From the NCBI GenBank assembly GCA_949358305.1, contig OX442314.1, positions 39,936,581 to 40,000,580 of the forward strand: 64,000 nucleotides of DNA, in the 5' to 3' direction. Shown piece by piece: positions 30,561 to 42,134 of the stretch. How positions within the stretch are numbered: the first letter of the stretch is position 1; each line of letters begins with the position of its first letter. The notes under the pieces are model-generated. The model was not told where the DNA came from. It made no database searches and worked only from the letters and a program-made list of their open reading frames with translations. This stretch comes from Strigamia acuminata (lineage: Eukaryota > Arthropoda > Chilopoda > Geophilomorpha > Linotaeniidae). The position numbers and the translations under genes are program-made.

Positions 30561-32290
30561 CATTGTGGAGCCTCGGGCTATCTTCAAGGTGACCACAAAC
30601 GAGGTGGTCGCTGAAGCAAAAGCTTCAGCCTCCACCGTCCCAGTGACCACTCAACGACCGTCTCAGCCCGCTCCACTTGCTCCTGTGTTTGTACCACCGC
30701 CTCCCCCCGTCGACCCGAAGGTTGTTCTTGCCGAGGCCGCAATTCAAGTGAATCCCACAACAGTAGACTTGGAATCGGAAGGGCGATCCAACCTCCTTTC
30801 GCAGCATTTTAAGACAGTGGGGGATGGTCCAGTCTGCACGTCGGTAAGCTCCCCCCCTTTTTTTTATTAGTCTTTTTGTGTCTTCATTTTGTCAAGTTTT
30901 TCGCTTTATTTTTTATTATTTTTTTTTGTTATTCCTCTCCATTAGATTTTACAACCTGTCATCAAATGGGCCAGTCGCCTCGGCTGGTTAGGAGCTACAA
31001 ATGCCCTATTAATTATGCTGATGAAAGTCCTTCCCCAGCGTCAGCCTTTAGCCACTCAGTCTGAGATCACTTCATTTCGTCGCCATTCATTTCGTCGCCC
31101 TCTTACTTTTTTTGCTAAATGTTTTTTTGGAAAATTTTTTTTCATTTCGTCGCCCTCATTTCATCAACATATCATTTCGTCGCCTTATCACTTCGTCGCC
31201 ATATCATTTCGTCGCCATGTCATTGTTGTGGCCAGAATTTAGCCACAATATGGCCACAAGTTTGCCAGAATTTTGCCAGTATTTCGCCACAAGTTTGTCA
31301 GAATTTTGCCAGTATTTCGCCACAAGTTTGTCAGAATTTTGCGATAATTTTGCCAGAATTTTGCCTTAACTTGGTCACAATTTTGCCAGAATTTGGCAAC
31401 AATTTTGCCATAATTTGGCCACAATTTAGGCACAAGTTGGCTACAATTTAGCCACAAGTTGGCCAGAATTTGGCAACAATTTTGCCATAATTTGGCTACA
31501 ATTTAGCCACAAGTTGGCCAGAATTTTGTCATAATTTGGCCACAAATTTGCCAGAATATAGCGATAATTTTGCCTGAATTTTGCCATAATTTTGCCATAA
31601 TATTGCCATAAGTTTGCCATCATTTCGTTTTTTAATCCCATCACTTCGTGTTCGGTTTGGGTTGTTTCGGTTACTTAGCCGTATCATTTCGTCGCCCTTC
31701 ATTTCGTCGCCGTGTCATTTCGTCGCCCTTCTGTTCGGTTTGGGTTGTTTTGGTGGTTCAACCGTATCATTTCGTCGCCATTCATTTCGTCGCCCTTTTT
31801 CCGTTTTGGGTGTCATTTCGTTGCCCTTTTTCCGTTTTGCGTGTCATTTCGTCGCCAAAAACGGCGACGAAATGACACGGCGACGAAATGAAGGGCGACG
31901 AAATGAAGAAACCGCACTCAGTCTGAGTCTGGGGCAGAACTGGCATCGGCTGGGTTTGTTCCAGCCGGCCATGTTTCGTCCTTCAAGGTGAATATTATTA
32001 TTATTCTTCACCTTTCCTTCACCACCTATAGAGGTTTTACTACTCCTTCTTCGATTTGGTACGGAGGTCTGTCCCATTGCGGTGCAACCCAGCTCCACCA
32101 GGCGCAATTGAGGCCCGCGGCCAGTGTTGTCGGTTGTGGCGATGAGACAGGCAGCCTAGACGTGGCGTCCCTCTGTCCAGCAGCATTGCTTCGCCAGGCG
32201 CGGTTGAGGCCCGTGGCCGGTGCAGCCCGCTGCGACAAGGAGACAGCCCCGGACCATGCCGAGGGCAGGCGTGGTTTAGTCGGATGGCCG
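30556..32290 (+). CDS. Hypothetical multi-exon ORF interrupted by a foldback element
   Basis: Exon 1 (about 30556-30843) is proline/valine-rich (VFVPPPPPVDPK). A GTAAGC donor and TTAG acceptor (exon from about 30947) lead to a short exon with a hydrophobic stretch (WLGATNALLIMLMK). Its frame runs to 31065, resumes in phase after the inserted element at 31928 (SGAELASAGF), and reaches an AAGGTGAAT donor near 31988. A later part (32037-32290) has two imperfect ~20-residue repeats around LRPAASVVGCGDETGS. No domain recognised; exon borders are provisional. Confidence 0.35.
31066..31914. mobile_element. Foldback element with ATTTCGTCGCC iterons, 13-bp target repeat
   Basis: Exact 13-bp direct repeats CACTCAGTCTGAG lie at 31053-31065 and 31915-31927. 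Left end and subterminal zones carry many TCATTTCGTCGCC units; the right end carries them inverted (GGCGACGAAATGA). The middle (about 31225-31625) is a minisatellite of TTTGCCAGAATT/TTGGCCACAATT units. No ORF with a recognisable domain. The target repeat is longer than the 2-9 bp typical of most cut-and-paste families. Confidence 0.7.
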
Positions 32291-32299
32291 GAGCCCGGT

Positions 32300-32445
32300 T
32301 TCCGGCGACGAAAAGACCGGCTACGAAATGACCGTACAAGAATTCGAAAACAAAAAGGGCCAACGCCAAAAACTGCGATCGTTTCGTCGCCACTTACTGC
32401 GACGAAATGATCGCCTACGAAACGTAGGCGACGAAATGATCCGCC
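32300..32445. repeat. Second cluster of CGACGAAATGA iterons
   Basis: GGCGACGAAA, GCTACGAAATGA, GTTTCGTCGCC and GCGACGAAATGA words occur again, with a short palindrome CGCCTACG AAA CGTAGGCG at about 32411-32429. Probably part of a related foldback element whose limits I could not set. Confidence 0.5.
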
Positions 32446-32639
32446 TTGATATTTGACCTATACACTTTTGATTGATATCTTTTTGGTTGAAACAATATGT
32501 TGTGCGTCAATTTCATTGACGCGCAGTTAAGCGCTGCTGTTTTGCCCCGCACGCAACGGCACAAAAGTGAGATGAGTAAACTAGTACTCACTTTAACCGT
32601 AATGACTCCGCTGCCTGTCTGTACAATTAAGCAATTAAT

Positions 32640-33185
32640 TGTTTTAGCAACAAATCGTATCCGCACGAGGATCAGAGACAAAGAAACCAATTATAAATTC
32701 CAATAATATTATAACTTTAAAGGTTAAATAAAAGAAACGTAATTATGTTTTTAAAGCATAATAATTATTTTCAGGTAAAGTAACGTTTATTATTAGCCAT
32801 AGTCGGATCACGACACGTGGGTCACAGATTACACGAGATTTTGACAAAAGCCAAATGAACTTGAAAGGATTTGTGTGATTTGGATGAATGCACACACACC
32901 AGAGGAGAAAAAAGCACAACTAGCAGATTACGCATTACTATTCATGTTCGTGCCATTTCTAGGAAGTTGGGTTCAACCTGTAGCTTGTATACAGGAAGCG
33001 CTTGGTGACTGTTGCCTAACCCCTTACGAGTTGGTTATTTGCAAGTAGAACTAAGCCTCACAGTTGGTTGGATTGAAAGCAGACCGCAGCCACCTGAAAG
33101 AAACCTGCACGTAGTCCGGTGTTCACTCCGACAACCACAAAATACCGGATTGACTGAAACCCAGCTTGATAAGAACAGTAAAAAT
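32640..33185 (+). mobile_element. Ty1/copia 5' LTR end and leader, copy 1
   Basis: LTR part (to about 32819, ending TCACGACA) matches 11560-11761. The following leader (GTGGGTCACAGATTAC ... GATAAGAACAGTA) matches 54165-54525 nearly base for base. The copy is interrupted after about 33180 by Harbinger sequence. Confidence 0.65.
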
Positions 33186-33297
33186 TATACATGGTGGGAT
33201 AAAATTGCGGCAGCATTTACACCTACTTTACACCTAGATTTGAAGTTTATTTTATTGAATTTATGAAGTTAATGATGAGAAATATTTCAGACTGTCC

Positions 33298-34247
33298 TTG
33301 GACACGCTAAATTGTTTAATATCAGCCCTTAAATCGAGAATGGAACGCGAAAACACAAACTATCGTGAATGCATTTGGGTGAAGAAACGAATTTCAATGT
33401 GCGTTTTCTTACTGGGATCGTCGGCTGAATTGCGTACGGAGTTGTGTACGGAGTTGCATGAATTTTGTTTTCATGTGGTTGACATGTTTATGTCAACTGT
33501 AATTTCAATTCCGAAAAACTCCGCGAAAGTAGCAGAATTAATACTGTACGTGGATTTGACGAAAACTGTTCCTTTCCACAATGTATTGGTGCCGTCGATG
33601 GAACACACATAGCTGTGTCACCTCCTAAAGAACATTCATGTGACTATTGGAACTATAAATCTCATTATAGTGTCGTTCTTTTAGCAGTTTGTGACAGCTT
33701 ATATAAGTTTTGGTATATTAATGTGGGGTCACCTGGGGGAAATAAGGATTCTCATATTTACAAGAATTCTAAATTATACTCATTTCTTGCAACTGAGAAT
33801 TTAAGTTTTGTGGGTAATTCGAAAGTTGTGAATGGAATTAATATTTCTCCTTTGATACTGGGAGATTCAGCTTTCCCATTACAAATAAATTTAATGAAAC
33901 CATATCCTAAAAGTAGCTGTTTAACTGATAAACAGAAGTATTATAATTACCGCCAGGCTAGAACACGTAGAGTAATTGAAAATGCCTTTGGTAGATTAAA
34001 GGCTAGATTTCGAATTATTGCAAAAAGAAATGAATACGAAATTCCAAATGTAACCAAAATTATTCAAGCGTGCTGTGTTTTGCATGACCTGTGTGAAGAA
34101 AAAAAAGATTTTTCTGAGCCACATTGGCTGGAGAATATTCCAATACAAAATGTAAATTCAACATCACTAGTTGGTAATAATAATACACAAGCCAAAATTG
34201 TTCGTGATACTCTGTCTGATTACTTTCAGGCAAATAAACTTGATTAA
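33298..34247 (+). pseudogene. PIF/Harbinger transposase (frameshifted)
   Basis: The DDE_Tnp_4 type catalytic core is readable: first D in CIGAVDGTHIAVSPP, second D in LGDSAFPLQ, and E in VIENAFGRLKARFRI. The C-terminal half is open from about 33550 to a stop at 34245-34247. The N-terminal half (KRISMCVFLLGSSAELRT ...) is in another frame, so at least one frameshift lies near 33540. PIF/Harbinger transposases cut and paste at 3-bp targets. No terminal inverted repeats were found, nor the second MYB-like protein of these elements, so I consider it dead. Confidence 0.8.
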
Positions 34248-34259
34248 AAATTAAAAATG

Positions 34260-34639
34260 TGTCACGGTCCAGGTTTTCACGCGTTAAATATACGGGCTTT
34301 TCCCTGTTTGTTAAATCCCAATTGTTGTATTTTGTTCGCTAAATAACCCTATTTCTTGCTTGGTTTCTTTCTGGCTGGTGGAAAAATTAAGATAGCTTGG
34401 GAGTACAAAGGTAATTATTGTTTTTTAATGTGTAATTTTTTTGGGGTTTTAGAAATTATATAATTTAATTTTAATTTTAATTTTTATAATTTAATTTTAA
34501 TTATATAATTAAAAAATGTCTCATATTTTGTCTCCCACACACCGTCTCAGCACTAGGGGAGATTAGCTTTTCGCTCAACTCAAATCGAGCAAGGAACCTG
34601 AGGTAATTTAAGCTCAGTGGTAATTAACCTATTATTTGA
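34260..34639 (+). mobile_element. Possible solo LTR
   Basis: Starts TGTCACGGTCC and ends TATTTGACA. The 3' part (GCAAGGAACCTGAGG) resembles the 3' end of the LTR at 57444-58886 (GTAAGGAACCTGAAGG) and a stretch near 50770. There is no matching target duplication, as the two flanks belong to different elements. Confidence 0.35.
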
Positions 34640-34689
34640 CAGGGCCACGTGACATTTGTTTGTGTTCAGTTGCAGCTGATATGTAGAGT

Positions 34690-35608
34690 CGTGTATGTTT
34701 ATTCGGAAAAAAGACGACCATGGAAAATTTACACAACTGTACCTACAACAGAAGAAACTTTAAAAAACGTTCCCAAAACCCCCGAAATTGTAAACATTGC
34801 CAGTTTTGAGGATCCGAAAACCGCCAGAGAAGCACTACAAAGTTCGGACGATGATGAATGGAAAAGTGGCAAAGAAAAAAAAAAAAAAAAAAAAACACTA
34901 CCTGCAGGGCACCAAAAATTTGGGATAAAAATTTATGAGGTCAAAAGACGAGCTGACCGGTTATGCGGATGCCGATTGGGCTGGCGATGCCTGCGACCGT
35001 CATTCACACACCGGATTCGTCTTCACACTGTCAAACGCCGCCATTTCCTGGGAGGCACGAAAACAGAGAACTGTTGCCCTCTCCAGCACAGAAACGGAAT
35101 ACAAGACATTATCCGATTGCTCACGAGAAGCCGTCTACCTTGGAAACGTACTTCACGAACTTGGATTCATCAGGGACGAGCCCATCGTGATTTTCAACGT
35201 TGCTGGAAAACTTGTCGAAAATCCTGTTTATCCTTCGCGCACCAAACACATACAGTCAAAGCTGTGTAGACCGGACATAGCACCGTCCGGACAGCTGTGT
35301 AGACCGGACAGTTTGGAGGGCCTAATTTGGTCCCGCCCTATACCCAGCAATGTTAAATCGCCTCTCTCATCCGGACATTCCCTAGACCGGACAAGTTTCT
35401 GGGACCCGTCCTATGTCCGGGCTACACAGCTTTCACTGTAGATGTAAGATACCACTACATCCGAGAGGAGAACAAAAACGTCCTAATTGATGTCAAGCAC
35501 ATGCAGACAGACGAAATAATTGCCGACGTGCTGACCAAAGAGTTGTTCAAACCAAAACACACCGGATTTGTTCGAGCCCTTGGATTAGAAAGGATTGACT
35601 CTGAATAA
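34690..35608 (+). pseudogene. Ty1/copia pol relic (RNase H end) with MITE insertion
   Basis: 34720-34870 resembles the pre-RT linker (FEDPKTAREALQ). From 34935 comes a copia-type RNase H: LTGYADADWAGD, then SWEARKQRTVALSSTETEY, and after the MITE (35253-35438) the conserved end IDVKHMQTDEIIADVLTKEL ... LGLERIDSE with stop near 35606. Reverse transcriptase is almost entirely deleted. A second copy of the last part is at 54545-54730. Confidence 0.8.
35253..35438. mobile_element. 186-bp MITE with TA target, empty site known
   Basis: Terminal inverted repeats CAGTCAAAGCTGTGTAG and CTACACAGCTTTCACTG, flanked by TA at 35251-35252 and 35439-35440. The paralogous copia copy at 54560 reads ACACATAGATGTAAG without the insert. 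Internal GTCCGGAC-rich words add secondary structure. Tc1/mariner-type by its ends and target. Confidence 0.9.
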
Positions 35609-35663
35609 AAAGATACAGGGTATTTTTTATTCTTTTTTCCCCTATCACTGTTTGAGGGGGTGT

Positions 35664-36806
35664 GTTAAAATATATATACTTTTATGGGGTCACCCACTGT
35701 GAGGGTGTCTTGGAACCCACATCTGGGTTGTCTACTTTTCACATCTGTTTTCACGAACAACCAAGCACACTTGTCTTAACTGTGCTCATGTCTCATCACT
35801 TCCATGTTTATCTGACGATAGATACGTAAAATAACATAACATTTCCTCAGAGCATGTGGAAATATATCTCAAAATACCATTACAAAAACCCAGGAAAAAA
35901 GTGCTGAGAAGTTGTTGAGGATATGATGGAGGGAAAAGAAGATGCAAACATGAAAGATCAAGAAACCAAAGTTACAATTAATCAACCTGCTTGCTCCTCG
36001 TTAGTTGCTAGCACCTCGCTTGCTGCTAGCACTTCAATACCTACCTACCTGCATCCCAAACAACAATACGAGCAATAAAACGAAGAGGTATCAAACGACA
36101 TCCACATCTGCAACTGATGAAGCCTTCTTAAGAACTTTAGGAAATCTTGATAGGTAATGAAGAAACCAATTTTACATCGCAAATCAATATTTGTATAATA
36201 ATCTGTACTGTTGCTGTAGGGAGTTGAAACATGTGTCTGGAGCTGAGATATCACCATTCTGACAAATGATGGCCGATTTAATGACGGTTCCAGACAACGC
36301 AAAGCGGAAGTTGAAAAAATGTTTTGCAGTTGTTATACGGGGTTATACGTAGCAGTGCAGCACCTAATTGAATGTGGCCAGACACCGGCCGCATTTGTGC
36401 GATCAAATGTGGCCAAACACCGGCCGCATTTGTGATCAAATGTGGCCAAACACCGGCCGCATTTGTGCGATCAAATGTGGCCGATGTTCGGCCGATTTCC
36501 CGTTTTTAAATAAATAATAATAATAATATTAATTAAAATAAACTTTCATTTGGACGTGCCTATTGTAACCTGGTAAGTTACGTGTCAGTGGAAATATTCA
36601 TTTTCATTTTCAGTGTCTCGAGTTGTTTCCAAAATGTCTAAACTGCAAGATTTTGATCACATTATTCGCCATCTAATTGTTTGGGGCAAATATACTTATA
36701 AGCAAGTAGTGGATTATTTAAACAGACAAATATTATTTAAAGCCAACTGTTCAGTTGTTTGTTTTTTCCTTAAATCCACGTGTATACTGCAGAAACAGAT
36801 ATAAAC
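35664..36806 (+). repeat. Module shared with 55265-56440 (BESS-like and HTH fragments)
   Basis: From 35705 the sequence follows 55265 onward. Coding remnants: TDEAFLRTLGNL then a spliced ELKHVSGAEISPF ... MADLMT (BESS/MADF-like, low certainty), and at 36613 an HTH start MSRVVSKMSKLQDFDHIIRH that breaks off after KQVVDYLN. A copia 3' LTR start (TGTTAAAATATATA, after a GGGGG tract) is at 35664. The copy is truncated relative to the one at 56160. Confidence 0.65.
36372..36490. repeat. Tandem ~35-bp repeat with GGCC palindromes
   Basis: About three units of AATGTGGCCAAACACCGGCC plus GCATTTGTGCGATC. The paralog at 55958-56045 has fewer, more varied units, so copy number differs between the two modules. 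Confidence 0.75.
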
Positions 36807-36810
36807 CGAT

Positions 36811-38361
36811 ACCATCATTTGCCCTACTTCCTTGGTGGGATCCAATGAAACGAGATCTTAAAGAGGAAAAAGAATAAAAAGAAGAAAAAATAACCAAATA
36901 TTATCAAGATTTTCTCATTTTCTCAGGATATGAAAATCTGTATAAACTTGAAATAAATTGAATTTGACCAAAGTTATTTCTGTTGTTGCTGTAATATGGC
37001 GGACACGTTGCGACCCCTGCGAGAATTGGCGAAGAGGTCGAAGGTGACATTCGAGTGGAAATCTTTGAGCATTAAGCATGCAAATCCTTTATTTAAAAAT
37101 TTAGCAAATCCAAATGATAATGTGTGGGTAATTTCCTGATTTCCAGGATGTCTTTCTCCATATTTTGGGACGCGTTAGAGAATCATAGTCTAAGAAAAAG
37201 GTGTGTCATACCGAATCATCTTATTTGGAAGAATTGGACATCTTCATTTCTAAGGTGATTGTACTAATTTCAAATGTAACAGCGAGAAAGTGTGTAAAAG
37301 GGCAGCGAGGGAACGCGCAAGCGAGTGATATAATTAAAAGAATTTCATTTGTGAGTGACAATTAAGAAACAATTTAATTTGTGTCTTTTTTTAAAAGAAA
37401 ATCTTACAAGCCTTTTTAATAGACAGAAGATGTGAACCGTTTTACTCTAAAACTAATTTCATATAAAGTTTCAAGCTAATAGCAATTAAACCCAAACCAC
37501 AAGGTATAGTTCCTTCCAGTTAATTTGAAAATTCAACCTACGGACATGGTCAAGAAAACAGTTCAAAAAGCTGTGTGGCATCAAAACTGTTTATTAGATG
37601 TATAGCCTTGGACATAAAAACGTCCCAAGTTTGTCTTCTCTTAGAAGGATAGATCCAGGGAGGAATGTTTATTTATTTCGCCTTCTAAGTGTTAGGAGTG
37701 AAGTGATCACATAAGTGCTGTGAAAGTTCATTTATTTTTAGTATTGCGCCACGGGCAGTAAGTAAAGTGGGAGCTGGAATTGACAGAAATTGATCAGTGT
37801 TATTGTGTAGGACATGTTGTGACCCGCCTTAATGTCATGATACGAGTCCTTTGAATCTAGTTTTCTCTCACCAATGGGAGTCCTTAATATTGTTTTTGTA
37901 TATATTTTGTAAATTTTATAAAATAAATCAGTTGTAGTAAAAAAAAGATCATGGTATGTGTGTGTGCTATTGTGCCAGCCTACACTTTTGTTAAGAGTCC
38001 ACCCAAACAAGACTTGAGAAAAACAAGTCTTTGCCACATTTCATACACAGAATCAAAACGCCTTGAAATACAAACCCCCCTTCTTTTACGATAAAGATTA
38101 TTGTAATTTTTTTTATTTTATTTATTTTATGTCAGTGCCGGCATATCACTTGAAGAGACCAGCTGAAACTGGTGGACGCAGTGTGTTAGATGTCTTTGGT
38201 TTAAACTGGACCAGGGGAACCCGCCCAAAAAACTTTGGGAGATGGCTAGGCCGCGAAGCAATAACTGTGGCCTGCAGGTGGCGAGCGCACACGGTGCGGC
38301 CACTTATGGATGAGGCGTATGCATTTTTTGTTTTAATTATGATTATTTACGCGTTGCATAC
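36811..38361. other. Mostly unassigned
   Basis: A short forward ORF near 36998 starts MADTLRPLRELAKRSK and is soon closed. TGTTGTGACCCGCC at about 37814 followed by AATAAATC at 37921 has the look of an LTR start with a poly(A) signal, but no end or second copy was found. Nothing else can be supported. Confidence 0.3.
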
Positions 38362-39718
38362 TGTAGTGGCCTGATGGTCACTAGGGGTTTTAAGAGTGTT
38401 TTTGTATACAATATCGTGGTTTTAAAGCGTTTTAAATATTTAATGGACAAAGCAAATCGTGATAATTAAAAAGAGACAATCAAACCGTTTTTCTTAAATA
38501 TTTAACCCATGTATCTTACAAGAATAAATATTTCTGTGTTTTATTTCCTATAAACATAACCTCTCTATTTATTCAAAGAAACATTATATTGCACCACATT
38601 GAGTCACTAGGAACCAGCTGCTTGGATTGCTATGACAACCAGCCCTGGATGTTGCACAGGACGTGCATCCTGCCTTCTTATAAGGAGTTGAGAGTAAGGA
38701 TGCTGGGAGAAATCACTTTAAAAGACCAGTTCGAGTCTCCCATTCAACCAGTTAAGTCATGTCATGCAATTGGTTCAGTGTTTCAACCTAACCATTGTTT
38801 GATGTGATAATTCTGCCAAAGGAATATTTGGATTCACCTTGCTGTCAGGGAAAAGCAGCTAGGTTTTGTCTTGCTACTCAGGATTTGGTAGCTAGATCTT
38901 ATTCTTACTCAAACAGCCAGTTTGAGTTGAGAATTTATTTGAGAGTTTGGACGCCATCTTGGTTCACCCAAGAAGGGAGTTTATCTTTGCACTCAAAGCA
39001 AGGGAGTTTTAGCCTTGTACTTGAACAAGCGGGCGCTTATCCTTGAGCGTTTAATCAAGAAGAGTTTTTTCCCTTAGGACGCTGTGTTTCACAGAACTTT
39101 TGGAGTAATTCTATTGTGTGAAGACGAGGACGAGAAGCGACATCGCCGCAGCTTACGGGATCATCACGAGACCCGAATTGCGAGACGTCGCCGGAACGAG
39201 ACAACGACGACCAGCCGCCTACGGAATTTCCCGTGAGAGGAGAAATTACCCGAATAATTAGCCGTCGCGGAGAGGAGTTTGCAGAGTCGTGAGTAGTATC
39301 GAATTGTGTGAAACACGTTTTCTCCGAGCATTTCGGTCCTGTTCTCGCCTTTTGCGAGGTTTATTTATCGCCGTTTGCGATAAAAGAAGAAGCACGACGT
39401 TGCCAAGCCAGCCACGTCGCGAGAGAAGTGGATTGTTTATTATTTCCATTATTACTAACATTGCTTTATTTAAACGAAGTATTGTATAATTTAATCGTAT
39501 TATTTGTAATATTAACATAATTCCCCGAATAAATAATAATTATTCATTTTAAAGTAGACAAAGTGTATTTTATTAACGAGATTAGTGTTGGAAAGAGGTA
39601 TTAATATTTATATTAATATTTCTTCCGTTTTAGCATTTATTAGAGAAGTTATTTGATAAGACCCGTCGCGGCAACCGTTGCGACCTTATTTGTAGAGGTA
39701 ACATTCGAGATCACAACA
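38362..39718 (+). mobile_element. Solo LTR (1.36 kb), target ATAC
   Basis: TGTAGTGGCC...GATCACAACA, flanked by ATAC at 38358-38361 and 39719-39722. Related along its length to 45414-46828 (shared AACCAGCCCTGGATGTTGC, GAGACCCGAATTGCGAGACG and others). AATAAATAAT near 39527 fits a poly(A) signal. No internal retrotransposon sequence, hence a solo LTR left by recombination. Confidence 0.8.
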
Positions 39719-39902
39719 ATACTTATGTGAATTTCCTCATCAAAACTAGTGTGATAATCTTGAGCACGATATATTTTCTATTTGTTCGCCATGTGTGGTT
39801 CCAATGAGTTTAAATTGTTTTGTCCATGAACTTGAATGATTTCCTAATTTATTTGTCGATTGTTGAAATTACTTTTGTGATTCAGGAAAGTGAATTGCCA
39901 GG

Positions 39903-40286
39903 ATGTCAACGTCGGACGACGACGGCAACGAAAGTTTAGACGATGTTTCGACCGACGAGGAATTTTTAGACTACGAAGGAGCTGCCGGGGCCGAGCAATG
40001 TTCGGATTCGGGGCGACGCCCCTCAACGGGTCGTGGAACTTACCGCTCACCTTACCCAGTGCCAGACCTTTATGCGAAAGGGCCGCTCTTGCTCCCTCCC
40101 TACCATCCGGATCATCCCAGAGAGAGGGGTTTCCCAAATTTTGAGATTTACCCGTATTGTTCGGGTTGGGGACGCATCAATAACGCGTCCCGAGAGTGTC
40201 CAGCGTGCGAGGGAAAGGGAGCCTTTCCCTCGCACGCTGGACACTTTTCAAATGACCAGAGCTCTCTTCTAGAAAACTGTTGGTAA
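39903..40286 (+). CDS. Hypothetical short ORF containing a perfect hairpin
   Basis: 127 codons from ATG. The N-terminal third is very acidic (DDDGNESLDDVSTDEEF), the rest proline/arginine-rich. The codons ECPACEGKGAFPSHAGH coincide with the hairpin at 40195-40245. No family recognised; may not be a real gene. Confidence 0.25.
   Translation: MSTSDDDGNESLDDVSTDEEFLDYEGAAGAEQCSDSGRRPSTGRGTYRSPYPVPDLYAKGPLLLPPYHPDHPRERGFPNFEIYPYCSGWGRINNASRECPACEGKGAFPSHAGHFSNDQSSLLENCW
40195..40245. other. Perfect 24-bp inverted repeat, 3-nt loop
   Basis: Arm AGTGTCCAGCGTGCGAGG plus GAAAGG (40195-40218), loop GAG, and its exact complement (40222-40245). No mismatch. Confidence 0.95.
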
Positions 40287-40607
40287 ATTGGTGAAATTAT
40301 GAAACCGGGAACATTGTTATTTAGCCTGTATTGAATACATTCTTGAATTTATGGGCAAACTTTTAACACCAAACAAAACCCTTTCATATCTGGGCACATG
40401 TGGACTAAAACTTCTTTTTCCCACAGCACAACTCAACTAGGATGAGAAAAACCTCCGAAAACAACTTGAAAAAACATAGAAATAACGGTAGAAATATTTA
40501 ACCTAGAATACTGCATAAACTGGCAATACCTAATGACGGGTATCAAATCCGTAGCCGAGTTATCTAAACATCACCTCAGTTTTAAACATTAAAACACCTC
40601 AAACGAC

Positions 40608-40887
40608 ATGACCGAAGAATCCATCAACATCAACGTCACATTTGCCTTCGCCTGTGCACCATGCAACAAGAAATTCACCGGGCAAAGAATCATACAAACA
40701 ACTTTTGGCCAGTGCTATGCACTTGAAAAAAGCACATCGGAATTTGCGAGAACCAATTTCAACGAGTGTTACGGATTTGACGTTCCCTTATTGCTGTTTT
40801 GTTTGCAAAATGAAGTTTACAAGTGAAAAACCATATTGGCAGCACTTGGAGAGCATGTCGCATGCTAGGAAAGTTAATATGGACGTA
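40608..40887 (+). pseudogene. C2H2 zinc-finger exon with a frameshift
   Basis: Starts MTEESININV and enters a finger (CAPCNKKFTG) that continues in a shifted frame (KESYKQLLASAMHLKKAH); a second finger follows (CFVCKMKFTSEKPYWQHLESMSHARK). The frame change lies near 40682. The exon ends at an ATGGACGTAAGT donor. Fingers of this CxxC...HxxxxH form occur in RNA- or DNA-binding proteins; the rest of the gene is not visible. Confidence 0.55.
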
Positions 40888-40965
40888 AGTGGCATCAGGC
40901 AAAAACAAACAATTAATAATAATTACAGATAAAGAGAGAAATCATTCAAACAACGTCAATAATTG

Positions 40966-41185
40966 GTAATTGCTGTCCTCCAACATTGGACACAGGCTAA
41001 TCATACCAAAACTATTCAAATGGTAATTGCTGCACTCCTATATTGGACACAGGCTAATGATACCATTACTATTCAAATGGTAATTGCTGTATTCCTATAT
41101 TGGACACAGGCTAATCATACCAAAACTATTCAAATGGTAATTGCTGCACTCCTATATTGGACACAGGCTAATCATACCAAAGTTC
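40966..41185. repeat. 57-bp tandem repeat (4 units)
   Basis: Unit GGTAATTGCTGCACTCCTAT then ATTGGACACAGGCTAATCAT and ACCAAAACTATTCAAAT; 57 is a multiple of three, so one forward frame stays open (19-residue repeat around LYWTQANHTKTIQ), but no domain flanks it. Confidence 0.85.
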
Positions 41186-41611
41186 TCTCCAACTGGAAGG
41201 ACAACTGTCACGTAATGATGGTAAAAATGGAAAAAACAATGGGCAGAAATCAAACGGAAATGCGAAATTCCAAAATCCCAATGCCAGAGCTCTGTTTTGG
41301 CTTAGCTAGACTTTGGACGACACCAACTAGCTATCCCAGGGGTGACCACGAGAAGGTACAGAGTTGGACTTTACACCCCCAAATTAAAAAAAAAAAAAAT
41401 GTAATCTAAAAAAATTTTCAAAAATAACACGAGTCATTTTTAATCTCGTCGTTCTCAAATTACTCACCGTTTCTGTCCCACGACAAGAAAAAAAATGACT
41501 AATTAATTGAATACATAGATAATTCAATTAATTATTATTAATTAATATGACTTACAAACAACCTTCCCGCCCCTCGTAGCAAATTCCATATGGAGACAAA
41601 GTACTCCGTAC

Positions 41612-41990
41612 AAATAGCGACGGTTGGACCTGAAAAACAGACAAAAATACCTAAATTAACATCTATAAATATTGTCGCACTCACGATGTACATCGATTAC
41701 ACTCTTTAACGCATACTTTACCCATCCTTGACCGTTATTTTTGCGCATCAAAAATCAATCGCTTACGAGCGCTATCATGCCACGCCCTAAACTGCTCTGT
41801 AGCGATGGTTGCACCCGAAAAACTGACAAAAAAACGTGAATATCCGATAAAAAACCTAAATAAAAATCGGCAAATATTGTTGCACTTACGATGTAGTACA
41901 TCGATTATACTCCTTCATGCATACTTTAGCCATCCTTGCTTGTTATTTGCGCATCAAAGATCTAACGCTTACGAGCGCTATCATGCCACG
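41612..41990. repeat. Diverged tandem duplication of ~185 bp
   Basis: Two units end alike (CTTACGAGCGCTATCATGCC at about 41762-41781 and 41967-41986) and share GCATACTTTA, GATGTA-CATCGATTA and TTTGCGCATCAAA blocks. No coding sense. Confidence 0.65.
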
Positions 41991-42041
41991 TCCCCATCAA
42001 CGTCTCAGTGTGCTCGCAGAACTGATGTGGCTACGGGGTTC

Positions 42042-42134
42042 GGATACGTAAATCACGGTGAACCGTTCTCTACAGAACGAATCTTTCAGCCCTCACCATA
42101 TGTATGGTAGCCTAGAAGGATCGTTGAAACTGAG
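42042..42134. repeat. Dispersed ~93-bp repeat, copy 2
   Basis: Counterpart of 6461-6553; see that entry. Confidence 0.6.
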
